DNA from: SHWC01 sp050173345
GTDB taxonomy: Bacteria > Pseudomonadota > Alphaproteobacteria > UBA828
Reading direction: 5' to 3'
DNA: 64,000 nt
Assembly (NCBI GenBank): GCA_050173345.1
Contig: JBFXKW010000001.1
Location: 248,001 to 312,000 of the forward strand
The position numbers and the translations under genes were made by a program. Below the pieces are notes generated by a model. The model ran no database searches. It worked only from the letters and a program-made list of their open reading frames with translations, and was not told the origin of the DNA. Below are positions 50,477 to 61,880 of the stretch, in pieces. Position 1 is the stretch's first letter. Each line of letters begins with the position of its first letter.

Positions 50477-51679
50477 TCAGATCGTATCGAGCCGGATGAT
50501 CGTGACGCGCTCGCCCGCCTTGACCGCGGGCGCGTGAGGCGGCCTGACGATCAGGCAGCCGGCCTTTGCCAGCAGCGACATCATGGAGCTGTCCTGCACG
50601 GGGAAGGCGGTCGCGACCGCGCCGCCGTCTGGCCCGGCGGAGAGCGCCGCCCTCAGATAGTCCTGGCGCTCGTCGTTCTCGCCGAGGTCGCGGCCGAGCG
50701 TCGCGCTCTCCAGCGCGTTGCCCACGGTCGCGAGGCCGAGCATCCGCTCGATCGCCGGCTTGACGAAGAGGAGCGCGCAGACCAGCGAGGAAACCGGGTT
50801 GCCGGGCAGGCCGATCAGACGGGCATCGCCGATCCGGCCGAACATCAGCGGCTTGCCGGGGCGCATGGCGATCTTCCAGAAGTCGAGCGTGAGCCCGGCG
50901 CTGCCAAGCACGTCGCGCACCAGGTCGTGCTCGCCGACCGAGGCGCCGCCGGTGGTGAGCAGGAGGTCCGCGCCGCGCGCGCCCGCGGCGAGCGTGCCGA
51001 GCGAGGCGGCGTTGTCGAGCGCGATGCCGAGGTTGACCGGCTCGCCGCCGAAGCGCCGGATCGCCGCCATCAGCGCGAGCGCGTTGGAGCTGACGATCTG
51101 GCTCTGGCCGATCGGCTCTCCCGGCATCACGATCTCGTCGCCGGTCGCGAGCACGGCGACGCGCGGCCGGCGCGTGACGCGCAGCCACGGCACGTTCATG
51201 GCGGCGGCGAAGCCGATCGCGCGCGCATCGAGGCGGCGGCCCGCTTCGAGGCCGACCTCGCCTGCCGTGAAGTCCAGCCCGGCCTTCCTGACGAAGCGGC
51301 CGGTCGGCGTGTCGTAAAGGACGCGGACGCGCTCGCCCTCCGCCTCGACGTTCTCCTGAATGACGATGGTGTCGGCGCCCGGGGGCAGGGGCGCGCCGGT
51401 AAAGATACGGACCGCCTCGCCCGGCGCCACGCTGCCCTCGAACTGCGCCCCCGCGTGAACGATGCCGATCTCGCGCAGCGTCGCCGGCGCGTGCGCGACG
51501 TCGGCGCCGCGCACCGCATAGCCGTCCATCGCCGAGACCGGCCAGGGCGGCTGGGTCACCCTTGCCGCGACGTTCTCGGCGAGCACCCGCCCATCCGCGT
51601 CCGCCAGGCTCACGGTCTCGGCCGGCAGCCGCTCGATGGCTTCGAGGATGCGCTGGCTCGCCTGTTCGACGCTGAGCAT
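50477..51679 (-). CDS. moeA: Molybdopterin molybdenumtransferase MoeA
   Basis: MoeA inserts molybdate into adenylylated molybdopterin, the last step of molybdenum cofactor synthesis. ATG 51679 (LSVEQASQRILEAIERLPAE) gives 400 residues; the frame upstream overlaps moaC and is not needed. Domain motifs are PPWPVSAMDGYAVRGAD (domain III), IFTGAPLPPGADTIVIQENV, and the MoaB/MogA-like domain with VLATGDEIVMPGEPI, LLTTGGASVGEHDLV and IGLPGNPVSSLV. It begins 12 bases after the trpC-moaC stop, so it is cotranscribed with that gene. Confidence 0.95.
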   Translation of the reverse strand: MLSVEQASQRILEAIERLPAETVSLADADGRVLAENVAARVTQPPWPVSAMDGYAVRGADVAHAPATLREIGIVHAGAQFEGSVAPGEAVRIFTGAPLPPGADTIVIQENVEAEGERVRVLYDTPTGRFVRKAGLDFTAGEVGLEAGRRLDARAIGFAAAMNVPWLRVTRRPRVAVLATGDEIVMPGEPIGQSQIVSSNALALMAAIRRFGGEPVNLGIALDNAASLGTLAAGARGADLLLTTGGASVGEHDLVRDVLGSAGLTLDFWKIAMRPGKPLMFGRIGDARLIGLPGNPVSSLVCALLFVKPAIERMLGLATVGNALESATLGRDLGENDERQDYLRAALSAGPDGGAVATAFPVQDSSMMSLLAKAGCLIVRPPHAPAVKAGERVTIIRLDTI

Positions 51680-51690
51680 GGCGCGGGCGC

Positions 51691-54008
<2,318 letters not shown>

Positions 54009-54109
54009 GATTGAAGATCACGCCCTCGATTGGTTCGGCCGCAGCAAACCGGGCGAACGGCCGCCCGTCAAGGGCGCCGCCGCGGGCGAAGCGGCGATCT
54101 CTATACCGT

Positions 54110-55999
54110 TCAGGACTGCGGGGCGAAGAGCGCTTCGATCCGGCTCTGATTGATGCCGACGCCAAAGCGCCTTTCGAGCGCCGCCTGGTAGGCGATCGAG
54201 AGGTCCTCGTTGCGCTGCTGCCCGAGCGTGGTGCCGAGCTGTTCCAGCTCGGCCGCCGCGGCGCCGGGATCGGGAATCGTCCGGTCCTTGAGCAGGGCCA
54301 CCGCATAGCCTTGCGGGATGGTATCGACGATCGGCGTCGGCTTGGCCGGGTCCTGTACGAACAGCTCGCGCTCGATCGCGGTCGTGGCGCCGCGCTGGCC
54401 GCTCGGGCGGTTGCGCACCAGGCCGTTCAGCTCGACCAGCTCATAGCCCGCGGCCGCGTCGGCGAGCGGCGTGCCGGCCTTGACCTCGGCAGCCAGGGCA
54501 TCGGCCTTGGCTTCGGCTGCCTTCATACGCTCGGTGATGCGCCAGGTGGCGATCACGCTGTCCCGCACCTCCGCCAGCGGCCGCAGCGCCGAAGGCTCGA
54601 TGGTGTCGAGGTGGGCGACGAACGCGGCACCCTCCTTGGATTCGCGAAACCCGGTATCGCCGTCCGGCTCGAGCGCGAAGGTCTCGACCACGACATCCTC
54701 GCGTTCCGGCTCGCCAGCCAGGACTTCCTTGCCGTCCTTGTCCAGGCCGGCCGCGTCGAAGGTGAGGGTGATCGTATCGACACCGACCGCGGCGGCGGCC
54801 TGCTCCACGTTGGCGCCGCCCGCGAGCTCGTCCTCGATCGTGTTGGCAAGCCGGATCATGCTGTCGGCGGCGAGCCGGAGCGACATTTCCTGCTTGAGCT
54901 GCTCGCGTACCTCCTCGAAGGGCTTGGTGCGCGCCGGCTTGACCTGCTTGACATGGAAGATGCCGTGGCCGAATGCGGTCTCGACCGGCTCGCTGACGCC
55001 GCCTTCCGCCAAGCCGAAGACGATGTCGCCGACATCGGGGGGCAGCCTGTCCTTCGCCACGTCGTTGAGCACGTTGACGGTCGCACCCTTCGCGGTGATC
55101 GCGGCGGCTGCGGCATCGAAGTCCTGGCCTTCCTTCAACAGGACGGCGGCCTCGTCGATGAGCGCCTTGTCGCTCGCCAGCACCTGCTCGACCGTGCGCT
55201 GCTCCGGCACCGCGAACTCGGCGACGCGCTCGTCGTATTCGGCGCGGAGATCGTCGTCGCTCAGCTCGATCGTGTCGACGAGCAGTTCGGGGGTCAGGCG
55301 CAGCAGGGTGATGGTGCGATATTCCGGGGCGGTGAACTGGGCGGCGTGCTCCTTGTGGAACGCCTCGATCGTCGCTTCGTCCGGGTCCGGGATCTCGAGC
55401 GCGTCGTCGCGTGGCACGATGGCGACGACCGCGTTCCGCTGCTCCTGGCGAACCCGGTAGACGGCCTCGGTGAGCGCTGTCGGCACCGGCCGGTTCGCCG
55501 CCACGGTATCGATCAGCTGCTGACGGCGCAGATCGCCCCGCACGATCTCCTCATAGCTCTCGGGCGTGAGCCGGTTGCGTTGGAGCGCCGCCTCGTAGAG
55601 CGCGATGTCGAAGCGGCCCTGATCGTTGTGGAACGCGGGCTCGTCGGCGATCTCGCGCCGGACCAGATCGTCGGAGATGACGACGCCGAGCTGCTCGGCC
55701 TCCTGCGTGACGAGCGCCTGGCCGACCAAGCGAAGCAGGGTCTGGACATAGAGCCGCTGCCGGTGCGCGTCCTCGGTCGTCAGTTCCGGGTTGCGCTGCT
55801 GGATGCGCTGAAGGTCGCGGCGAAACTCGTTCTGGAGCTGCTGCGCGCTGATGCTTTCGTCGCCGATCACGGCGACATCGTCCGCGCCGCCGCCGCCGCC
55901 GCGCAGCACGTCGCCGATGCCCCAGACGCCAAACGCGACGACCAAGATCAGCAGCACGCCGCGCCCGGCCCATTTCTTCGTGATCTTCTGAAAATCCAC
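54110..55999 (-). CDS. ppiD: Periplasmic folding chaperone PpiD-like (SurA N-terminal domain, peptidyl-prolyl isomerase)
   Basis: PpiD-like proteins are inner-membrane-anchored chaperones that meet proteins leaving the Sec translocon. The 629 residues begin with a short cytosolic part and one hydrophobic anchor (residues 14-28, VLLILVVAFGVWGIGD). A SurA-like chaperone region follows (about 40-200, with ISAQQLQNEFRRDLQRIQQ and LVTQEAEQLGVVISDDLVR). A parvulin-type rotamase domain lies at about 255-370, with FGLAEGGVSEPVETAFGHGI. The C-terminal half is a long, poorly conserved region. The catalytic activity of the rotamase domain is uncertain in this family. It is divergent from tpiA. Confidence 0.9.
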   Translation of the reverse strand: MDFQKITKKWAGRGVLLILVVAFGVWGIGDVLRGGGGGADDVAVIGDESISAQQLQNEFRRDLQRIQQRNPELTTEDAHRQRLYVQTLLRLVGQALVTQEAEQLGVVISDDLVRREIADEPAFHNDQGRFDIALYEAALQRNRLTPESYEEIVRGDLRRQQLIDTVAANRPVPTALTEAVYRVRQEQRNAVVAIVPRDDALEIPDPDEATIEAFHKEHAAQFTAPEYRTITLLRLTPELLVDTIELSDDDLRAEYDERVAEFAVPEQRTVEQVLASDKALIDEAAVLLKEGQDFDAAAAAITAKGATVNVLNDVAKDRLPPDVGDIVFGLAEGGVSEPVETAFGHGIFHVKQVKPARTKPFEEVREQLKQEMSLRLAADSMIRLANTIEDELAGGANVEQAAAAVGVDTITLTFDAAGLDKDGKEVLAGEPEREDVVVETFALEPDGDTGFRESKEGAAFVAHLDTIEPSALRPLAEVRDSVIATWRITERMKAAEAKADALAAEVKAGTPLADAAAGYELVELNGLVRNRPSGQRGATTAIERELFVQDPAKPTPIVDTIPQGYAVALLKDRTIPDPGAAAAELEQLGTTLGQQRNEDLSIAYQAALERRFGVGINQSRIEALFAPQS

Positions 56000-56176
56000 C
56001 GGCTAACCTCTTGATGCAGCACAAGCCCCGTGCGGCGAGACGGCCCGATTTTAGGCGCCGGCCCCGGCGCGGGGCAACCGCGAACTCGCGGCCCGTGGGC
56101 GCGCTGGGCATGGGCCTGCCGCCCATGCTAGAACCCGGCCGCGGCAAACAGCCCCGAACCGGCGGCAGGGTGGGCG

Positions 56177-56971
56177 ATGGCAACAGGCCTCGCGCCGCGG
56201 CGTCTCGTCGCGGCGAACTGGAAGATGAACGGCCTCAGGCGGGACGGCATCGATCGCGCCCGCGCCCTGGCAGAAATGGCGCGCGGGCAGGGCGGCCTCG
56301 GCTGCGACGTGGTGGTCTGCCCGCCGGCGACGCTCCTCGTCGAGCTCAGGGCGGCGCTCGATGGCAGCGGCGTCGGGCTCGGCGCCCAGGATTGCCATGT
56401 CGCGCCGAGCGGCGCCCATACCGGCGACCTCAGCGCGCCGATGCTGGCGGATGCCGGCTGCACCTATGTCATCGTCGGCCATTCGGAGCGCCGCGCCGCC
56501 CATGGCGAGACGGACGGGCAGGTGCGCGCCAAGGCCGCCGCCGCCTTGGAGGCAGGCTTGGTGCCGATCGTCTGCGTCGGCGAGAGCGAGGCGGCACGCC
56601 AGCGCGGCGAAACCGCCGCCGTCGTGCGAGAGCAGCTCGCGGGGAGCCTGGGCGAGGAGATGGCCGGGCGAAGCTTCGCGATCGCCTACGAGCCGATCTG
56701 GGCGATCGGCACCGGCCGCACCGCGACGCCCGACGAGATTCTCGAGGTTCACGGGCTGATTCACGATTTCTGCGCCGGTCGATTTTCGGGCGGCGCGGCG
56801 CGTCCCCGCGTGCTATATGGCGGCTCCGTCAACGCCCGGAATGCCGTCGCATTGCTGGCGCTCGACGGTGTCGACGGCGCGCTCGTGGGCGGCGCCAGCC
56901 TTGACGCCGCTGCGTTTTGGACAATCTGTGAAGCAGCCGGGGCGAGCCTCGAAACGGTATCGAGCCGGTAG
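56177..56971 (+). CDS. tpiA: Triosephosphate isomerase
   Basis: TpiA interconverts dihydroxyacetone phosphate and glyceraldehyde 3-phosphate. It has 264 residues. The N-terminal AANWKMNGL supplies the catalytic Lys16, and YVIVGHSERRAAH the catalytic His. FAIAYEPIWAIGTGRTATPD is the active-site Glu signature with flexible loop 6, and VLYGGSVNARNA binds phosphate. The start ATG 56177 follows GGGTGGGCG. ppiD/tpiA divergence and tpiA-secG-pyrG order are conserved in alphaproteobacteria. Confidence 0.97.
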   Translation: MATGLAPRRLVAANWKMNGLRRDGIDRARALAEMARGQGGLGCDVVVCPPATLLVELRAALDGSGVGLGAQDCHVAPSGAHTGDLSAPMLADAGCTYVIVGHSERRAAHGETDGQVRAKAAAALEAGLVPIVCVGESEAARQRGETAAVVREQLAGSLGEEMAGRSFAIAYEPIWAIGTGRTATPDEILEVHGLIHDFCAGRFSGGAARPRVLYGGSVNARNAVALLALDGVDGALVGGASLDAAAFWTICEAAGASLETVSSR

Positions 56972-56980
56972 GGACCGATC

Positions 56981-57391
56981 GTGCAGACCATCCTTCTCGT
57001 CATCCTCATCCTGATCGCATTGGCGCTGATCGGCGTCGTGCTGGTGCAGCGCAGCGAAGGCGGCGCGCTCGGCATCGGCGGCGGCGGACCGGGCGGGATG
57101 TTCTCGGCGCGCGGCACCGCCAACTTCCTGACGCGGATCACCGCGGGGCTTGCCGCCGCGTTCATGATCCTCAGCCTCGTCCTCGTCATTCTCGAAGGCG
57201 GCAACAAGCGCGGCCGCTCGGTCATGGAAACCGAGCCGCCGAAGGAGGCGGTCGGCCAGTTCCTCCCCGAGGAGATCGACGAGGCGCCGCTCGAGCCCGA
57301 CGTGCCGACCGGCGCGGTGCCCCCGTCTGGCACCGAGTCGGAGACGGCGCCCGCCGATGGCAGCCCGCCGAGCGTGCCCCAGGCCAATTGA
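56981..57391 (+). CDS. secG: Preprotein translocase subunit SecG
   Basis: SecG is the small auxiliary subunit of the SecYEG channel. GTG 56981 gives 136 residues: helix 1 (QTILLVILILIALALIGVVLV), the conserved cytosolic loop QRSEGGALGIGGGGPGGMFS with FLTRITAG, and helix 2 (about 44-66). A long acidic Pro/Glu-rich C-terminal tail (about 80-136) is typical of alphaproteobacterial SecG. It begins nine bases after tpiA. Confidence 0.94.
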   Translation: MQTILLVILILIALALIGVVLVQRSEGGALGIGGGGPGGMFSARGTANFLTRITAGLAAAFMILSLVLVILEGGNKRGRSVMETEPPKEAVGQFLPEEIDEAPLEPDVPTGAVPPSGTESETAPADGSPPSVPQAN

Positions 57392-57484
57392 CGTCTCGCC
57401 GCACGCCAAGGCTGGCGGCGGCTTTACGAACGTTCTCGGCAATTGGGTTATGCCCTTGCCTCAACTCTGGTAGCCTTAACGTCC

Positions 57485-59113
57485 ATGGCGCGCTTCATCT
57501 TCATCACCGGCGGCGTGGTCTCCTCTCTAGGCAAGGGACTATCGTCGGCGGCACTCGGCGCGCTCCTGCAGGCACGCGGCTTCAAGGTCCGCCTGCGCAA
57601 GTTCGATCCCTATCTGAACGTCGACCCGGGCACCATGAGCCCGTATCAGCACGGCGAGGTCTACGTCACCGACGACGGCGCCGAGACCGACCTCGACCTC
57701 GGGCACTATGAGCGCTTCACCGGGGTGCCGGCGCGGCGCAGCGATTCGGTCACCGCCGGGCGCATCTACCAGACCGTGATCGCCAAGGAGCGGCGCGGCG
57801 ACTATCTCGGCGGCACGGTGCAGGTGATCCCGCACGTCACCGACGCCATTCGCGAAGCGATCGTCGCCGACACCGAGGATGCCGACTTCGTGCTGGTCGA
57901 GATCGGCGGCACGGTGGGTGACATCGAGGGCCTGCCGTTCTTCGAGGCGATCCGCCAGCTCGGTTACGAGCTCGGCCCGGAACGCACCATGTTCATCCAC
58001 CTGACGCTGGTGCCCTATATCGCCTCGGCCGGCGAGCTCAAGACCAAGCCGACCCAGCATTCGGTCAAGGAGCTGCGCAGCATCGGCATCCAGCCCGATC
58101 TTCTGCTGTGCCGCTCCGACCAGCCGATCCCGGCCTCGGAACGGCGCAAGATCGCGCTCTTCTGCAATGTCACGGTCGAGCAGGTGATCCCGGCGCTCGA
58201 CGTGCGCACCATCTACGAGGTGCCGATCGCCTATCACGAGCAGGGCTTCGATTCCCAGGTGCTCAAGCATTTCGGCATCGAGGACGAGCGGGAGCCCGAC
58301 CTCGCAGGCTGGCACGAGATCGTGCGCCGCGTACTCCAACCAGAGGGCGAGGTCTCGATCGCCGTGGTCGGCAAGTACACGGGGCTGCAGGACGCCTACA
58401 AATCGCTCGCCGAGGCGCTGACGCATGGCGGCATCGCCAACAACGTCCGCGTCGAGATGCAATGGATCGACTCGCAGGTTTTCGAGAGCGAGACGCCGGC
58501 GCAGCATCTGGAGAACGTGCACGGCATCCTGGTGCCGGGCGGCTTCGGCGAACGCGGCGTCAGCGGCAAGATCGAGGCGGTGCGCTTCGCGCGCACCCGC
58601 GGCGTGCCTTATTTCGGCATCTGCTTCGGCATGCAGATGGCGGTGATCGAGAGCGCGCGCCACCTCGCCGACATGCCGGGCGCGAGCTCGACCGAGTTCG
58701 GCCCGTGCCAGGACCCGGTGGTCGGCCTCCTGACCGAGTGGACCCACGGCAACGCGATCGAGCGCCGCTCGGTCGGCGGCAATCTCGGCGGCACCATGCG
58801 GCTCGGCGCCTATGACGCTGTGCTCGCGGCCGGCAGCCGGGTGCGCGACATCTATGGCCGCGACCACATCAACGAGCGGCACCGCCACCGCTACGAGGTC
58901 AACATCAACTATCGAGACGCGCTCGAAGGGGCGGGGCTCCGCTTCGTCGGCATGTCGCCGGACGGCGCGCTGCCCGAGATCATCGAGCGCGACGACCATC
59001 CCTGGTTCATCGGCGTGCAGTTCCACCCCGAGCTGAAGTCGAAGCCGTTCGACCCGCACCCGCTGTTCGCCTCCTTCATCGAGGCCGCGGTCGCCCAGTC
59101 CCGGCTGGTCTGA
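57485..59113 (+). CDS. pyrG: CTP synthase
   Basis: PyrG aminates UTP to CTP using glutamine. ATG 57485 (ARFIFITGGVVSSLGKG) gives 542 residues; the frame upstream in the 93-base gap is not part of homologues. The synthetase domain contains the P-loop-like GGVVSSLGKGLSSA, KFDPYLNVDPGTMSPYQHGE and the UTP/CTP site residues. The C-terminal class I glutamine amidotransferase domain has the nucleophile Cys in FGICFGMQMA and the His-Glu of GVQFHPELKS. It is followed 11 bases later by kdsA. Confidence 0.97.
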   Translation: MARFIFITGGVVSSLGKGLSSAALGALLQARGFKVRLRKFDPYLNVDPGTMSPYQHGEVYVTDDGAETDLDLGHYERFTGVPARRSDSVTAGRIYQTVIAKERRGDYLGGTVQVIPHVTDAIREAIVADTEDADFVLVEIGGTVGDIEGLPFFEAIRQLGYELGPERTMFIHLTLVPYIASAGELKTKPTQHSVKELRSIGIQPDLLLCRSDQPIPASERRKIALFCNVTVEQVIPALDVRTIYEVPIAYHEQGFDSQVLKHFGIEDEREPDLAGWHEIVRRVLQPEGEVSIAVVGKYTGLQDAYKSLAEALTHGGIANNVRVEMQWIDSQVFESETPAQHLENVHGILVPGGFGERGVSGKIEAVRFARTRGVPYFGICFGMQMAVIESARHLADMPGASSTEFGPCQDPVVGLLTEWTHGNAIERRSVGGNLGGTMRLGAYDAVLAAGSRVRDIYGRDHINERHRHRYEVNINYRDALEGAGLRFVGMSPDGALPEIIERDDHPWFIGVQFHPELKSKPFDPHPLFASFIEAAVAQSRLV

Positions 59114-59124
59114 GGCCGCGCGGC

Positions 59125-59961
59125 TTGGCCGAACCCCGTCACGTCAGGATCGGCGGCTTCGAGGTCGGCAACGACCTGCCGCTCGCGCTGATCGCAGGGC
59201 CGTGCGCGATCGAGAGCCGCGAGCATGCGCTCGAGGTGGCCGAGGCGCTGGTCGAGATCACGGCGCGGCGCAAGCTGCCGCTGATCTACAAGAGCTCCTA
59301 CGACAAGGCGAACCGCACCAGCCTGAAGGCCGCGCGCGGCATCGGCATCGACGAGGGCCTGCCCATCCTCGCCGAGGTGCGCGAGAGATTCGGCTGCCCG
59401 GTGATCACCGACGTGCATCTGCCCGAGCAGTGCGCCCGCGCGGCGCAGGCGGTCGACGTGCTGCAGATCCCGGCGTTCCTCTGCCGTCAGACCGACCTGC
59501 TGGTCGCCGCGGCCGAGACCGGGCGGCCGGTCAACGTCAAGAAGGGCCAGTTCCTCGCGCCGTGGGACATGGCGAACGTGGTCGCCAAGCTCGACGCCAG
59601 CGGGAACCCGAACACGCTGCTCTGCGAGCGCGGCGCGAGCTTCGGCTACAACACGCTGGTCTCGGACATGCGCGCGATCCCGATCATGGCGGCGACCGGC
59701 TGCCCGGTGGTGTTCGACGCCACGCACTCGGTGCAGCAGCCGGGCGGGCAGGGCACCTCGAGCGGCGGCCAGCGCGAGTTCGTCCCCGTGCTGGCGCGCG
59801 CCGCGGTCGCGGTCGGCGTCGCCGCGGTCTTCATGGAGACCCACCCCGACCCCGACAAGGCGCCCTCCGACGGCCCCAACATGGTGCCGCTCAAGGCGCT
59901 GCCCGCGCTGCTCGACACGCTGATCGCGTTCGACCGTCTGGCCAAGGGCAGGCCGGCCTGA
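59125..59961 (+). CDS. kdsA: 3-deoxy-D-manno-octulosonate 8-phosphate synthase
   Basis: KdsA condenses PEP with arabinose 5-phosphate to give KDO-8-phosphate for the LPS inner core. The frame has no ATG at its N-terminus; TTG 59125 (AEPRHVRIGGFEVGNDLPLA) is the best start, giving 278 residues. Motifs are LIAGPCAIESREHALEVAE, YKSSYDKANRTSLKAARGIG, VNVKKGQFLAPWDM, LLCERGASFGYNTLVSDMR and FDATHSVQQPGG. The metal-binding Cys in IAGPCAIE suggests the metal-dependent class. It sits between pyrG and eno, as commonly seen. Confidence 0.95.
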   Translation: MAEPRHVRIGGFEVGNDLPLALIAGPCAIESREHALEVAEALVEITARRKLPLIYKSSYDKANRTSLKAARGIGIDEGLPILAEVRERFGCPVITDVHLPEQCARAAQAVDVLQIPAFLCRQTDLLVAAAETGRPVNVKKGQFLAPWDMANVVAKLDASGNPNTLLCERGASFGYNTLVSDMRAIPIMAATGCPVVFDATHSVQQPGGQGTSSGGQREFVPVLARAAVAVGVAAVFMETHPDPDKAPSDGPNMVPLKALPALLDTLIAFDRLAKGRPA

Positions 59962-59969
59962 GCCGCCCA

Positions 59970-59998
59970 TTGCCCCGAATCCGCTGGCGCCCTATAGC
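59970..59998 (+). promoter_or_regulatory. Promoter of eno
   Basis: TTGCCC (59970-59975) and TATAGC (59993-59998) have a 17-base spacer and lie 44 bases before the eno start codon, in the 81-base gap after kdsA. This is a good match to the alphaproteobacterial housekeeping pattern. Confidence 0.55.
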
Positions 59999-60042
59999 TA
60001 GCGCGCCCGATACCTCACCCTGACGCCAGCCCGGAACCGAGC

Positions 60043-61326
60043 ATGGACCGCCTCTCCATCGTCGACCTCATCGCGCGCGAAATCCTGGATAGCCGCGGCA
60101 ACCCGACCGTCGAGGTCGAGGCGCATTTATCCGACGGCACCGTCGGGCGCGCCGCCGTGCCGTCCGGCGCGTCAACCGGCGCGCACGAGGCGGTCGAGCT
60201 CCGGGACGGCGGGCCGCGCTATGGCGGCAAGGGCGTGCGCCGCGCCTGCGAGGCGGTCGAGCGCGAGATCTTCCCGGCGCTCTCCGGCCTGAGCGCGCTC
60301 GACCAGGCCAAGATCGACGCCACCCTGATCGAGCTCGACGGCACGCCCAACAAGGCGCGGCTCGGCGCCAACGCGACGCTCGGCGTCAGCCTCGCGGTGG
60401 CGCACGCCGCGGCGAACGGGCTCGGCCTGCCGCTTTACCGCTATGTCGGCGGCGTCGAGGCGCGGCTCCTGCCGGTGCCGATGATGAACATCCTGAACGG
60501 CGGCGCGCATGCCGACAACGCGATCGACGTCCAGGAGTTCATGATCATGCCGGTCGGCGCGCCGAGCCTCGCCGAGGCGGTGCGCGCGGGCGCCGAAATC
60601 TTCCACGCGCTGCGCGGCCTTTTGAAGGAGGCCGGGCACGGCACCAATGTCGGCGACGAGGGCGGCTTCGCGCCCAACCTCAAGGGCGCCGACGAGCCGC
60701 TCGGCTTCATCATGCGGGCGATCGAGAAGGCGGGCTACAAGCCGGGCGACGACATCGCCATCGCGCTCGACGTCGCGGCGACCGAGCTGTTCGAGGGCGG
60801 GCGCTATGCACTGGAAGGCGAGGGCAGGGCGCTCGATGCCGCGGGCCTGATCCGGCTCTATGAAGACCTCGCCGCCCGCTATCCCATCGTCTCGATCGAG
60901 GACGGCCTTGCTGAGGACGATTGGGAGGGCTGGACGGTGCTCACCGGCTCGCTCGGCAACAAGCTCAGGCTGGTCGGCGATGACCTCTTCGTCACCAACG
61001 TCGCGCGGCTCGAACGCGGCATCGCTTCGGGCGCCGCCAACGCGATCCTCGTCAAGGTCAACCAGATCGGCACGCTGAGCGAGACGCTGGCCGCCGTGGA
61101 GCGGGCGCAGCGCGCGGGCTTCGCCGCCGTGATGTCGCATCGCTCGGGCGAGACCGAGGACACCACGATCGCCGACCTCGCGGTCGCCACCAATTGCGGG
61201 CGCATCAAGACCGGCTCGCTGGCACGCTCGGACCGCACCGCCAAATACAACCGGCTGATCCGGATCGAGGAGCAGCTCGGCGCGAGCGCGCGCTATGCCG
61301 GCCGGACGGTCCTGACCACGGCTTGA
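60043..61326 (+). CDS. eno: Enolase
   Basis: Enolase converts 2-phosphoglycerate to phosphoenolpyruvate. It has 427 residues, standard length. It shows AREILDSRGNPTVEVEA, VPSGASTGAHEAVELRDG, MMNILNGGAHADNAIDVQEF, the catalytic Glu region GTNVGDEGGFAPNL, the Mg2+ ligands in ALDVAATELF and SIEDGLAEDDW, and the active-site Lys in NAILVKVNQIGTL with MSHRSGETEDTTIADLAVA. It has its own likely promoter and is followed by a perfect hairpin before ftsB. Confidence 0.97.
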   Translation: MDRLSIVDLIAREILDSRGNPTVEVEAHLSDGTVGRAAVPSGASTGAHEAVELRDGGPRYGGKGVRRACEAVEREIFPALSGLSALDQAKIDATLIELDGTPNKARLGANATLGVSLAVAHAAANGLGLPLYRYVGGVEARLLPVPMMNILNGGAHADNAIDVQEFMIMPVGAPSLAEAVRAGAEIFHALRGLLKEAGHGTNVGDEGGFAPNLKGADEPLGFIMRAIEKAGYKPGDDIAIALDVAATELFEGGRYALEGEGRALDAAGLIRLYEDLAARYPIVSIEDGLAEDDWEGWTVLTGSLGNKLRLVGDDLFVTNVARLERGIASGAANAILVKVNQIGTLSETLAAVERAQRAGFAAVMSHRSGETEDTTIADLAVATNCGRIKTGSLARSDRTAKYNRLIRIEEQLGASARYAGRTVLTTA

Positions 61327-61373
61327 GCGGGTTCGCTGCGACTCCTTGGCTACCGCTCGATGCGACGCATGTT

Positions 61374-61407
61374 GACAGCAACGAATCGAGTGTGATTCGT
61401 TGCTGTC
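61374..61407 (+). promoter_or_regulatory. Perfect 14-bp hairpin ending at the ftsB start codon
   Basis: GACAGCAACGAATC (61374-61387) and its exact complement (61394-61407) flank the loop GAGTGT. The ATG of ftsB begins at 61408, the next base. A further outer pair GCTCGA (61355-61360) / TCGAGC (61411-61416) encloses the start codon. It could be the eno terminator, a translational control structure or an inserted palindrome. Confidence 0.6.
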
Positions 61408-61728
61408 ATGTCGAGCCTGCCGAGAGAGATTCGCTATCGCGCGCGGCACCTGGTGCTGCCGCTGCTTGGCTGCCTCGTCATCGTCTATTTCGGCTACCAC
61501 GCGGTGCAGGGTGATCGCGGCCTGCTCGCCTGGCTCTCGAAGTCCAACGAGGCCGAGCTGCTGCGCGCCGAGGTCGAGACGTTGAAGGCCGAGCGTGCCG
61601 CGCTCGAACACCGGGTCGCCCGGCTGCGCCCGGAGAGCCTCGACCTCGACCTCCTGGACGAGCGCGCGCGCGCCGTGCTCAACCTCTCCTCGCCGGACGA
61701 AATCGTCATCATCAACCGGCCGGAATAG
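61408..61728 (+). CDS. ftsB: Cell division protein FtsB/DivIC family
   Basis: FtsB is a bitopic division protein that links FtsL and FtsQ at the septum. The 106 residues have a basic cytosolic start (SSLPREIRYRARH), one transmembrane helix (about 16-31, LVLPLLGCLVIVYFGY) and then a leucine-zipper-like coiled-coil (about 46-75, NEAELLRAEVETLKAERAAL). The typical tail RPESLDLDLLDERARAVLNL follows. The only Met at the right place is ATG 61408, directly after a strong hairpin, with no visible Shine-Dalgarno sequence. The order eno-ftsB-pdhA is standard in alphaproteobacteria. Confidence 0.92.
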   Translation: MSSLPREIRYRARHLVLPLLGCLVIVYFGYHAVQGDRGLLAWLSKSNEAELLRAEVETLKAERAALEHRVARLRPESLDLDLLDERARAVLNLSSPDEIVIINRPE

Positions 61729-61880
61729 CGCCCGCGAAGCCGCGTTCGCGGCGCATCGGGTATTCAATCTTGTCATGCTAACTTTCAGACGGCTGGTTTG
61801 CTTGCCGGCCTCCGGCTTTCCCTGTAGCTTGCCGCCGGGCCACGGGTCAGGTCGCAGCGCGCAGCGCAAGGGAGGTCGGC

